Virus record (IMG/VR): IMGVR_UViG_3300003937_000091 | Location: 1 to 40,857 of that record | Strand: one strand, 5' to 3' | Length of the DNA: 40,857 nucleotides | Source: a virus | Part shown: in pieces, positions 1 through 4,868 of the stretch | Numbering within the stretch: the first letter of the stretch is position 1 | Layout of the letters: the number at the start of each line of letters is the position of its first letter | Notes under the pieces: model-generated | Databases searched by the model: none | Told to the model about the DNA's origin: nothing | What the model saw: the letters and a program-made list of their open reading frames with translations, nothing else | Program-made: the position numbers and the translations under genes

Positions 1-99
1 CTCTTGGTCCATGGCTAACCATTCTAGAACATCTTCTCTCTCTGCTCTAGTTAGGTCATTCCACTGTACAATCTCGTGATTGTACTGGCTACCGCCATC
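1..99. repeat. Terminal direct repeat, left copy
   Basis: The first 99 bases are identical to bases 40759-40857. Joining the copies restores one uninterrupted leftward gene, so the contig is circular as assembled. An exact length of 99 with no mismatch fits a k-mer overlap from the assembler better than a packaged terminal repeat, but sequence alone cannot exclude a real one. Confidence 0.95.
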
Positions 100-339
100 A
101 CCCTCTATGCCACTGTGTCTCATATTTACTGGCATATTGTCTTGGTTAAGGAACTGTGGCTTAAAGTGTTCTACTTTGCATGCCACTGGGTTAGGCCATC
201 TATACTCTGTATTGATACCTAACTTACCTTGTAATTTAGTCCATTTGTTTATAGCTGAAGACGCACTGTCTGCGGTTACCTTGAACGCGTCATGGTAGCC
301 ACTGAAGTTATCTCTAGCTGTTATAATATATGCTTGCAT
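1..339 (-). CDS. Hypothetical early protein, N-terminal 113 residues (gene crosses the contig join)
   Basis: The ATG at 339 follows a strong ribosome site (AAAGGAGATAT) on the minus strand. The frame stays open to base 1 and continues at 40758, where nine more codons (ending ELTPF) reach a TAG at 40729-40731. The full product is 122 aa. It starts MQAYIITARDNFSGYHD and is hydrophilic, with Trp and His scattered through it. I recognise no family. It lies downstream of the SprT-like gene in the leftward early operon, separated by a TGTTTAAACA hairpin. Annotation of the linear contig would lose or truncate it. Confidence 0.85.
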   Translation of the reverse strand, partial: MQAYIITARDNFSGYHDAFKVTADSASSAINKWTKLQGKLGINTEYRWPNPVACKVEHFKPQFLNQDNMPVNMRHSGIEGDGGSQYNHEIVQWNDLTRAEREDVLEWLAMDQE

Positions 340-376
340 ATATCTCCTTTCTGTTTGTGTCTTGATAAATATAATC

Positions 377-406
377 GATAGCTCGCTGTTTAAACAACAA
401 GCTATC
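377..406 (-). terminator. Intergenic hairpin with TGTTTAAACA tip (module 5)
   Basis: On the minus strand GATAGCTTGT and CGAGCTATC flank the palindrome TGTTTAAACA (387-396) and pair almost throughout. The two positions that are not Watson-Crick are G.U on the minus strand and would be A.C on the plus strand, so the hairpin is built for leftward RNA. It sits between the SprT-like gene and the gene crossing the join. It could be a terminator, a processing site or a protein-bound element. There is no clean T-run, so plain termination is uncertain. Confidence 0.6.
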
Positions 407-413
407 TATATAC

Positions 414-1133
414 TTACTTGTAATCTTTTCTAAGATTTTCCGGTAACTCTACAACAGTACTGGAACCGCAAGCCATGCATCTAAAGTTGTCACCAACTTT
501 TCTGTAGACTGCGATAGATACTCTTGCAATCAATCCCCAACCTTGGGCAATTGATTTGTCTGATGAACCTGGGCAACTCTCTGCTCCTGTGCATCGTACT
601 GCAACTGTAGTCGAACCCTTACCGATTTTATCTTCTAACATTTTTGAATGTGGAAGATAACCTAAGCTCTCAATGAAGTCTTTGACTAACAATGTGAACC
701 CTGGGCCTGCAACAGTAGCTGTTGGTTTACCTTCGGCACCTAGATAATTCTTGATTATTCTAGCGAACTTAGGGCCATGGCCGACTTTAGGTGGCAACAC
801 TGCGTGTGTAACTTCGTGGGCTACAACTTGTGCTGTCTCGATACATTCGACTAGGTTACTGGCTCCGAGTGTAGGCTTGATGAAGATTTCTCTATAGTTT
901 CCTGTAGAGTGGCCTTCATAATGGCATACACCGATAGCGTTACCCATCTTGTTACCTGTAGGCATGAACCCCATAGATAATTTAATATTTTCTCTAGGTA
1001 CAACAGGAACATATTCTTCTTTTATTCTATTGTAAAAGAAGTCGGCTACATCGTTGAGCCATTCCTCGCGTGTGCCTTGATATACTTTGTTACCTGTTGG
1101 GTTTTCTGCCAACAATTGTTTTTGTGTATTCAT
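414..1133 (-). CDS. SprT-like zinc metallopeptidase
   Basis: This 239-aa protein has the zinc-peptidase motif HEVTH at residues 106-110 and a further His in GHGPKF (H119), the usual SprT/Wss1-like arrangement. A C-terminal four-Cys ribbon (C181, C187, C219, C222) resembles the zinc ribbon of SprT proteins. Cellular relatives (SPRTN, Wss1) cleave proteins crosslinked to or stalled on DNA, so a role clearing host or phage DNA-protein complexes is plausible, though inferred. The start has AAAGGAG seven bases upstream. It is an early leftward gene, 119 bp downstream of a 38-aa gene and followed by a palindrome-tipped hairpin. Confidence 0.8.
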   Translation of the reverse strand: MNTQKQLLAENPTGNKVYQGTREEWLNDVADFFYNRIKEEYVPVVPRENIKLSMGFMPTGNKMGNAIGVCHYEGHSTGNYREIFIKPTLGASNLVECIETAQVVAHEVTHAVLPPKVGHGPKFARIIKNYLGAEGKPTATVAGPGFTLLVKDFIESLGYLPHSKMLEDKIGKGSTTVAVRCTGAESCPGSSDKSIAQGWGLIARVSIAVYRKVGDNFRCMACGSSTVVELPENLRKDYK

Positions 1134-1168
1134 GTGTCTCCTTTATTGTGTGTCTTACAATAATAGCG

Positions 1169-1185
1169 GGCATAGGATATATGCC
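1169..1185. other. Small hairpin upstream of the SprT-like gene
   Basis: GGCATA and TATGCC form a perfect six-base stem around a five-base loop. It lies in the 119-bp gap between the 38-aa gene and the SprT-like gene, the longest gap among the first early genes, and about 35 bases before the start codon. It may tune translation or mRNA stability. Confidence 0.4.
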
Positions 1186-1220
1186 AACTCCTATTGAATA
1201 GCTTGATATAGCTATCATAA

Positions 1221-1244
1221 AACGCACTGTTTAAACAATGCGTT
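1221..1244 (-). terminator. Intergenic hairpin with TGTTTAAACA tip (module 4)
   Basis: A 24-base near-perfect palindrome: on the minus strand AACGCAT, TGTTTAAACA minus its centre, and GTGCGTT pair over 12 bp, one pair being G.U. It is followed by TTTATGATA on the minus strand, a short U-rich tail consistent with a weak terminator. Compared with module 3 (1697-1720), the stem has C-G where that one has G-C, a compensatory difference that keeps the pairing. Confidence 0.65.
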
Positions 1245-1252
1245 CTAGATAG

Positions 1253-1369
1253 TTATTTAGAAGAAAGTATATCTTCAATTCCATGGTCTCCACAAAAAGG
1301 CGTGCTTACTTCACCCCATGGCGAATTAAATTTAAATACTTCTTTAGTACAATTTTTTTCGTTACACAT
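1253..1369 (-). CDS. Small Cys-containing early protein (38 aa)
   Basis: The ORF begins MCNEKNCTKEVFKFNSPWG and contains two close N-terminal Cys (C2, C7) plus FCGDHG further on (C26, H29), which could bind one metal ion. A canonical AAAGGAG lies eight bases before the ATG and overlaps the end of the upstream 93-aa gene, so the two are probably translated together. It is the same size class as the other tiny Cys proteins of this phage. No family recognised. Confidence 0.7.
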   Translation of the reverse strand: MCNEKNCTKEVFKFNSPWGEVSTPFCGDHGIEDILSSK

Positions 1370-1379
1370 ATTTTCTCCT

Positions 1380-1661
1380 TTATAATATGCTGTCTGTTCT
1401 ACGAATTTGGTCTAATTCATTTACAGCATTTTGCAACATTGTGATTTGTTTCATTAAGTCAATTTGTATTTCTACAACTTGTTCTTTATGTGTCATATCA
1501 CTTTTACCTTTGTAAACAAGTTTTTTATTAGTTTGTAATGAAGCTCTTTCATCAAAATTAACATTTACATTTACAAATGCTGTATTTTCAACTAAAAAGA
1601 TTGTTGTACAATCTCCAATTAAATGAACATTTGGGTCGTCTAGTTTTATATAGCTACTCAT
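1380..1661 (-). CDS. Hypothetical early protein (93 aa)
   Basis: The start chosen is MSSYIKLDDPNVHLIG, which has AAAGGAGAAAAT directly upstream; a longer frame reaching 1703 lacks a ribosome site and would run through the upstream hairpin. The first 50 residues look like beta strands (VNVNVNFDE). The last 35 form a probable amphipathic coiled helix (VEIQIDLMKQITMLQNAVNEL), suggesting oligomerisation. It is in the early leftward operon and ends within the ribosome site of the next gene. No family recognised. Confidence 0.75.
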   Translation of the reverse strand: MSSYIKLDDPNVHLIGDCTTIFLVENTAFVNVNVNFDERASLQTNKKLVYKGKSDMTHKEQVVEIQIDLMKQITMLQNAVNELDQIRRTDSIL

Positions 1662-1696
1662 ATTTTCTCCTTTATCTATTTGTATAAGTATCATAA

Positions 1697-1720
1697 AAGG
1701 CACTGTTTAAACAATGCCTT
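1697..1720 (-). terminator. Intergenic hairpin with TGTTTAAACA tip (module 3)
   Basis: A 24-base palindrome pairing AAGGCAT with GTGCCTT around TGTTTAAACA; the only non-Watson-Crick pair is G.U on the minus strand. It is followed on that strand by TTTATGATACTTATAC, close to the sequence after module 4. It separates the 48-aa gene from the 93-aa gene. Confidence 0.65.
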
Positions 1721-1731
1721 CTAGATAGTTA

Positions 1732-1878
1732 TTATATTGATAGTTTTTTAACGCCATTGTTGCTCAAAACATCTGCTTTGTAATTGTATTCTTTTACTAA
1801 TTCTTTTACATTGTCTTTAGTTACTGTTGTAACTTTGTGCGTAATGGTCCTGTCTTTACCTAATTTAATTTCTATCAC
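1732..1878 (-). CDS. Hypothetical early protein (48 aa, GTG start)
   Basis: The GTG at 1878 has a strong AAAGGAGG eight bases upstream and opens a frame of 48 residues beginning MIEIKLGKDRTITHKVTTV. It is basic and probably a small alpha/beta protein; the spacing and ribosome site match its neighbours in the early leftward operon. No ATG is available at this position. No family recognised. Confidence 0.7.
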   Translation of the reverse strand: MIEIKLGKDRTITHKVTTVTKDNVKELVKEYNYKADVLSNNGVKKLSI

Positions 1879-1944
1879 TGGGCCTCCTTTGTTAGTTGGT
1901 ATAAATACCATAAAACCTTCGAGGGGGTCAAAGGCTCTAGCTAT
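1879..1944 (-). repeat. Duplicated intergenic hairpin module 2
   Basis: On the minus strand this reads stop codon, ATAGCTAGAGCCTT, a C-rich loop, AAGGTTTTATGG, then the palindrome GGTATTTATACC. AGCCTT and AAGGTT pair (one G.U) and are followed by TTAT. Its plus-strand TTGGTATAAATACCATA (1897-1913) and GGCTCTAGCTATTTATA are repeated exactly in module 1 about 195 bp away, although the genes between them are unrelated. Confidence 0.65.
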
Positions 1945-2073
1945 TTATAGTAATTCTTCTGCAATATCGTCAATTAATCCTAAGCACTCATCTTTTTGGG
2001 ATGAGGTAATAAATAGGTCTTCAATAATTGCTGTAAGTTTTGTTAGTCTTTCTTCCATTTTTGTTTCTTCCAT
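1945..2073 (-). CDS. Hypothetical early protein (42 aa)
   Basis: An AAAGGAG seven to eight bases before the ATG and a clean 42-codon frame support this small gene. The product is acidic and mostly helical (MEETKMEERLTKLTAIIEDL, then a second helix ending AEELL). It resembles a small helical-hairpin or inhibitor-type protein, but no family is recognised. It sits between two copies of the same intergenic hairpin module. Confidence 0.7.
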   Translation of the reverse strand: MEETKMEERLTKLTAIIEDLFITSSQKDECLGLIDDIAEELL

Positions 2074-2140
2074 TTTTTCTCCTTTATCTATTGGTATAAA
2101 TACCATAGAACCTTCTAAAGGGGTAGAAGGCTCTAGCTAT
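2074..2140 (-). repeat. Duplicated intergenic hairpin module 1
   Basis: On the minus strand AGCCTTCTA and TAGAAGGTT form a nine-pair stem (one G.U) around the loop CCCCTT, followed by CTATGGTATTTATACC. The stem is longer than that of module 2, but the flanks are the same, including the GGTATTTATACC palindrome just before the ribosome site of the 42-aa gene. Confidence 0.65.
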
Positions 2141-2482
2141 TTATATTTGGTATTCTCTTTCGGCATCTAACATATCTTGGGTAACTTTTTTAACCCAACG
2201 AACAGCCGGTTTAGCTGTTCTGCCTTTCCATGGGCCTTCTAGAATTGTTACGCCTACAGTCTTTTGATTAACTTTAGTAACTCTGCATCTGTAAGAACCA
2301 TCTTTGAATTTAACATTTACAAGGTCTAACTCATTGAATGTTTTTACTTTTGCTCTAGCGTTTCTATCCCACTGAATTTTCATCGCATCCCAAACAACTT
2401 TTAAATCGTCATTGTCTGTAATTCTACGAATATCGTCAATTATTCCAGTTAAATCGTCACCAGTATTTGCGAAATTATTCAT
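2141..2482 (-). CDS. First early protein, SH3/KOW-like C-terminal half (113 aa)
   Basis: This is the first gene after the long leftward leader. AAAGGAGAAAT precedes the ATG. The N-terminal half is acidic and helical (MNNFANTGDDLTGIIDDI). Residues about 50-100 (VNVKFKDGSYRCRVTKV, then GPWKGRTAKPAVRWVKKV) have the strand pattern and Gly/Lys content of a small SH3-like or KOW-like barrel, a fold often used to contact RNA or ribosomal proteins. As the first product after a structured RNA, an RNA-binding or transcription role is possible. That is inference only. Confidence 0.75.
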   Translation of the reverse strand: MNNFANTGDDLTGIIDDIRRITDNDDLKVVWDAMKIQWDRNARAKVKTFNELDLVNVKFKDGSYRCRVTKVNQKTVGVTILEGPWKGRTAKPAVRWVKKVTQDMLDAEREYQI

Positions 2483-3006
2483 ATTTCTCCTTTATATAGT
2501 GCTAATTAATAGCTTGTAACACACAGTTTGAGGTTGCCTAGAAAACCTATTACAAAATGCTTTCGCTTAGATTGTAATACCTTACTATGTGCTACAAGCT
2601 ACCAACTAAGGTAGCTAATAAAGGTTTTAGCTAAGAATGCGTACAGCTAGTAAGGATATATGGCCTGTAAATCTGCAATCTGATTGGGTAACTATCGTCT
2701 AACCTGTGGATGATACTTCGGGCTTAATCTAGGTATCGTTTTAAATATTGTCGAAACTTTCTCAATGGTAGATTTTTTCGCTTATGAGGTCGTGTTATGC
2801 CTTCGGGCCAATCTCGGTGGTCTGAGCCGGATAAAACTCCTTATCGTTAAGAGTGTCTAGGTGTCTCCGGTGGGCTTAGTGGGTAGGTATCTCGGGCCAT
2901 TATGGCGCTTTCCGAGTATTTATTTGCATCCTCTAAGCTGTACTTGTCTCGCTCATTTCCTTAGCTATTTGGGTGAAAGTTAAGGGCCTCTCTACTGTGT
3001 TTGTTA
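2483..3006 (-). ncRNA. Large structured leader RNA of the early operon
   Basis: This 0.5-kb stretch between the promoter at 3013-3041 and the first early ATG has no credible ORF. On the minus strand 2584-2600 pairs with 2511-2527 over 17 bp, two pairs being G.U; on the plus strand those would be A.C. Inside that stem lie an 8-bp hairpin tipped GCGAAAGC (2548-2579) and a 5-bp hairpin (2531-2548). AGCTACC/GGTAGCT (2597-2616) gives an alternative 7-bp stem that shares AGCT with the long one. CTCGG/CCGAG enclosing GCCA/TGGC lies at 2891-2916. It may be a separate RNA or a leader; I cannot assign it to a known family. Confidence 0.65.
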
Positions 3007-3012
3007 TTATTA

Positions 3013-3041
3013 AATATAGGGGGAATGTCTTTACTTGTCAA
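3013..3041 (-). promoter_or_regulatory. Consensus sigma-70-type early promoter
   Basis: On the minus strand TTGACA (3036-3041) and TATATT (3013-3018) are separated by exactly 17 bases, a near-perfect housekeeping promoter. Transcription would start near 3006 and run leftward through the structured leader into the early genes. The TTGACA sits inside the small palindrome CTTGTTGACAAG, which could be an operator. Confidence 0.75.
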
Positions 3042-3107
3042 CAAGCATTGAATGAATGAAGAAAAAACATAGGGTGAAATAGCCTATAATCATTGGGGTT
3101 TCTACTA

Positions 3108-3148
3108 CATCAAAAAAAAACTTTAAATAATCTAAAAAAACTTTGATG
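3108..3148. other. A-rich inverted repeat, candidate unwinding region
   Basis: CATCAAA (3108-3114) and TTTGATG (3142-3148) flank two copies of AAAAAAACTTT. It lies just upstream of the early promoter in the divergent non-coding region. An origin or a bent-DNA regulatory site is possible; no DnaA-type boxes were recognised. Confidence 0.35.
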
Positions 3149-3184
3149 ATTTGCACCACAAAACACCCTAAGACTTTTTCATTA

Positions 3185-3198
3185 GTGAAACATTTCAC
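3185..3198. promoter_or_regulatory. Operator-like palindrome GTGAAA-CA-TTTCAC
   Basis: Six-base arms separated by two bases, typical of a dimeric regulator site, about 150 bp upstream of the early promoter. It occurs in the divergent control region, where a repressor or activator site would be expected. No regulator is identified. Confidence 0.35.
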
Positions 3199-3199
3199 A

Positions 3200-3878
3200 A
3201 GCCGGCTACATCCATTGAAGGAGAAGGAGGAACAGAAGAAAGTTAGTTGTTAAACATTCGGGGGGTATTTGTTTAAATTTCTAATACACTCTTAGCCAAC
3301 CTGTATGAACAGCCAGTCATTAGATATATATTGCACCCATATACACCAACAAAATAAATAAAATTGGTCTTAGAAACTGAAGATAAACAAGGGAGAGGTT
3401 CAATGTTGACACCCATTCTATTATATGTGTACCCTTCAGAGATATGCTGTTAACTAATATAAAACGCACTACAGATAGTGGTGTTCCTTTACTAGCAAGT
3501 TATTACTTATTTAAGATGTTAAGTAGTTCTTACCCTGTGCTACTCCCAACCCAAACCGAATAACTCCATATAGTAGCTATATAACATATGTAGAATAATA
3601 GGCTTTTACCCTAGTTACCATGGTCAGACTAATCCACTTACTTGATGTCTTATCTATTAGATTGTTCTAAAAGTCTGCAATCTAATGTGTTTGTGTAATT
3701 CAACTATACCATAAAAAATATATAGTAAACTGATATAGGGTATTTTTTTTGTAGGCCTCCTTACTTAATTTAATACCCCACATAAATTACAACTATGCTA
3801 TTATTACTAATAGATAGGTAACTTAGGAACCTCACTGGTTTTTCATAAGTTCCTCCTTTCTATTGTGTATGTTAAGTT
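3200..3878. other. Non-coding divergent region, several inverted repeats
   Basis: No convincing gene was found on either strand. It contains a 9-bp hairpin (ATTAGATTG 3656-3664 with CAATCTAAT 3678-3686), a small hairpin with arms CACTA/TAGTG near 3466, and AGGAAC/GTTCCT (3825-3830, 3849-3854). Two minus-strand ribosome-site-like stretches near 3755 and 3850 have no ORF after them except a four-codon one. An untranslated RNA on the plus strand is possible, since terminators follow at 3880 and 4244. Confidence 0.4.
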
Positions 3879-3879
3879 T

Positions 3880-3910
3880 AGGTCCTACTGGCAACAGCAG
3901 GGCCTTTACT
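3880..3910 (+). terminator. Hairpin with GCAA tetraloop and U-rich tail
   Basis: AGGTCCT (3880-3886) pairs with AGGGCCT (3899-3905), one pair being U.G only on the plus strand. An inner CTG/CAG stem carries a GCAA tetraloop, and TTTACTTTA follows. The wobble shows plus-strand RNA. It may end a short rightward transcript or protect the 5' end of the 33-aa gene that follows. Confidence 0.5.
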
Positions 3911-3928
3911 TTATGGTATAGTTTCTTA

Positions 3929-4030
3929 ATGGATTATGTAAGCGTAGAAGATTGTGATATTTGTTTGCATCCTTATTGGGCTGACCAGTTAATGGATGGT
4001 GTATGTGAGAACTGCCAACAGTTTACATAA
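3929..4030 (+). CDS. Cys-rich microprotein (33 aa)
   Basis: The frame reads MDYVSVEDCDICLHPYWAD and ends CENCQQFT. The pairs CDIC and CENC, 14 residues apart, form a complete four-Cys zinc-knuckle pattern. No clear ribosome site precedes the ATG, which lowers confidence. It lies between two plus-strand hairpins, in a region otherwise without genes. A regulatory zinc finger would fit this control region, but the function is unknown. Confidence 0.5.
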   Translation: MDYVSVEDCDICLHPYWADQLMDGVCENCQQFT

Positions 4031-4240
4031 AAAATTTTTTTCACCCTACTTAAATTACTAGCAGTAGTAGATTAGGTATACCTGGAAAATCCAGGTGGAG
4101 CTATGAGGATAGCTTCTATTTATAATAAGAAAGAAAAACTTTTCATCTAAGAAACAGTATGTGGTGTACAGTGTAATGGAGAAATGTTTTTGTGGATTGT
4201 TATATTTTTCATAACAGTAATGGACGACTGTACGATGACA

Positions 4241-4263
4241 GAGCCTCGCTTCGGCGGGGTTTT
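4241..4263 (+). terminator. Rho-independent terminator with UUCG loop
   Basis: CCTCGC (4244-4249) and GCGGGG (4254-4259) pair around TTCG, giving the very stable C(UUCG)G loop, and TTTT follows at 4260-4263. The orientation is rightward. It insulates the late arm from any transcript starting in the divergent region. Confidence 0.8.
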
Positions 4264-4264
4264 G

Positions 4265-4273
4265 TGTTATGAT
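4265..4273 (+). promoter_or_regulatory. Extended -10 promoter for the late arm (TGTTATGAT)
   Basis: TG-N-TATGAT directly after the terminator matches an extended -10 element; no -35 is visible because the terminator occupies that position. Transcription would start near 4280, about 20 bases before the first late gene, whose ribosome site is GAAAGGA. Similar TGnTATAAT boxes occur at 22486 and 31244. Confidence 0.5.
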
Positions 4274-4298
4274 AAGAGAAAGATTTGAAAGGAATATT

Positions 4299-4370
4299 AT
4301 GCCAAAAGGAATTGGATACCCAAAGGGAATGCCTAAAAAGAAAAAAGCTAAAAAGAAAAAGAAAAAGTAA
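4299..4370 (+). CDS. Lysine-rich mini-protein (23 aa)
   Basis: The product starts MPKGIGYPKGMPKKKK and is more than half lysine. AAAGGA lies upstream and the stop overlaps the next ATG (TAATG), the junction used throughout the late arm. Very small basic proteins next to head genes occur in many marine phages; a nucleic-acid-binding or capsid-interior role is a guess. Confidence 0.6.
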   Translation: MPKGIGYPKGMPKKKKAKKKKKK

Positions 4371-4627
4371 TGGCCGAGTTTCAAGGTAAATCTGTATCTT
4401 TAAATAAACCTTCCAGGATTGGTAAAGGTGAACCAGGTCATGGTCGAAAGAAATTTAAAGTGTATGTTAAGGATGGCGACAAAGTTAAGAAAGTAATGTT
4501 CGGCGACCCTAACATGGAGATAAGAAAAGATAACCCGGCAGCTAGGAAATCATTTCGTGCTAGACACAAATGTGATACAGCATCGGATAAGACAAGTGCA
4601 AGATATTGGTCTTGCAAAATGTGGTAG
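4370..4627 (+). CDS. Conserved small basic phage protein (85 aa)
   Basis: The protein is strongly basic. Its C-terminal half has a sequence I recognise from many marine and large viruses: FGDPNMEIRKDNPAARKSF, then RHKCD and YWSCKMW. The function of that family is not established. The ATG overlaps the previous stop by one base. The two Cys in the conserved region may be structural. It is placed just ahead of the terminase, so a head or packaging link is plausible but not shown. Confidence 0.75.
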   Translation: MAEFQGKSVSLNKPSRIGKGEPGHGRKKFKVYVKDGDKVKKVMFGDPNMEIRKDNPAARKSFRARHKCDTASDKTSARYWSCKMW

Positions 4628-4634
4628 GAGAAAT

Positions 4635-4766
4635 ATGGCCGGTAAAAGAGTAACTTGGAAGTGGGGCAACAAAACTTATAGTGGAACTTTAATTAGAGAA
4701 ACTAAAACACATAAGTACGCCAGGACCAAGAATGGTAAAACTAAGGTTATACGAAAAAAAGTTTAA
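4635..4766 (+). CDS. Small basic protein (43 aa)
   Basis: The start at 4635 (MAGKRVTWKWGNKTYSGTLI) has TAGGAG six bases upstream. A longer frame from an upstream TTG or ATG would overlap the preceding gene without a ribosome site. It has a predicted beta-hairpin pattern with many Lys, Arg and Thr, like a small SH3-like nucleic-acid binder. No family recognised. Confidence 0.65.
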   Translation: MAGKRVTWKWGNKTYSGTLIRETKTHKYARTKNGKTKVIRKKV

Positions 4767-4868
4767 TTGAAAGTAGCATGCCCTAAGTGTGGCCTATACT
4801 TAATATACGATATAGACAGGGAAAAAGTAACTTGTTTAAACAAAGAGTGCGAGGATTATTCTAAATGA
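4767..4868 (+). CDS. Zinc-ribbon microprotein (33 aa, TTG start)
   Basis: Directly after the TAA of the 43-aa gene, a TTG opens a frame that reads KVACPKCGLYLIYDID and ends CLNKECEDYSK. CPKC and CLNKEC make a classic zinc ribbon. Its TGA overlaps the terminase ATG (ATGA), implying coupled translation. The weak point is the TTG start without a good ribosome site; reinitiation from the upstream stop would explain it. One TGTTTAAACA copy (4833-4842) lies inside. Confidence 0.55.
   Translation: MKVACPKCGLYLIYDIDREKVTCLNKECEDYSK

Noticed and set aside
1-99. True packaged direct terminal repeat
   Set aside because: A 99-base exact overlap inside a gene is better explained by assembler closure; packaging repeats usually lie at gene boundaries, though this is not decisive.
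80-298. Plus-strand ORF of 72 aa
   Set aside because: It lies opposite the leftward gene crossing the join, has no ribosome site, and has the Leu/Cys-rich composition of a reverse-strand shadow.
1897-2107. CRISPR-like repeat pair
   Set aside because: Only two copies, separated by a real gene with its own ribosome site; they are intergenic hairpin modules, not an array.
3385-3420. T-loop-like GGTTCAA as part of a tRNA
   Set aside because: No acceptor or anticodon stems could be drawn around it; no tRNA was recognised elsewhere either.
3406-3427. TTGACA with downstream TATTAT/TATATG as a plus-strand promoter
   Set aside because: The spacing to any -10-like hexamer is only 7-12 bases, too short.
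4058-4384. Minus-strand ORF of 108 aa
   Set aside because: It runs over the terminator and the Lys-rich mini-gene; its Phe-rich start is the complement of Lys codons.
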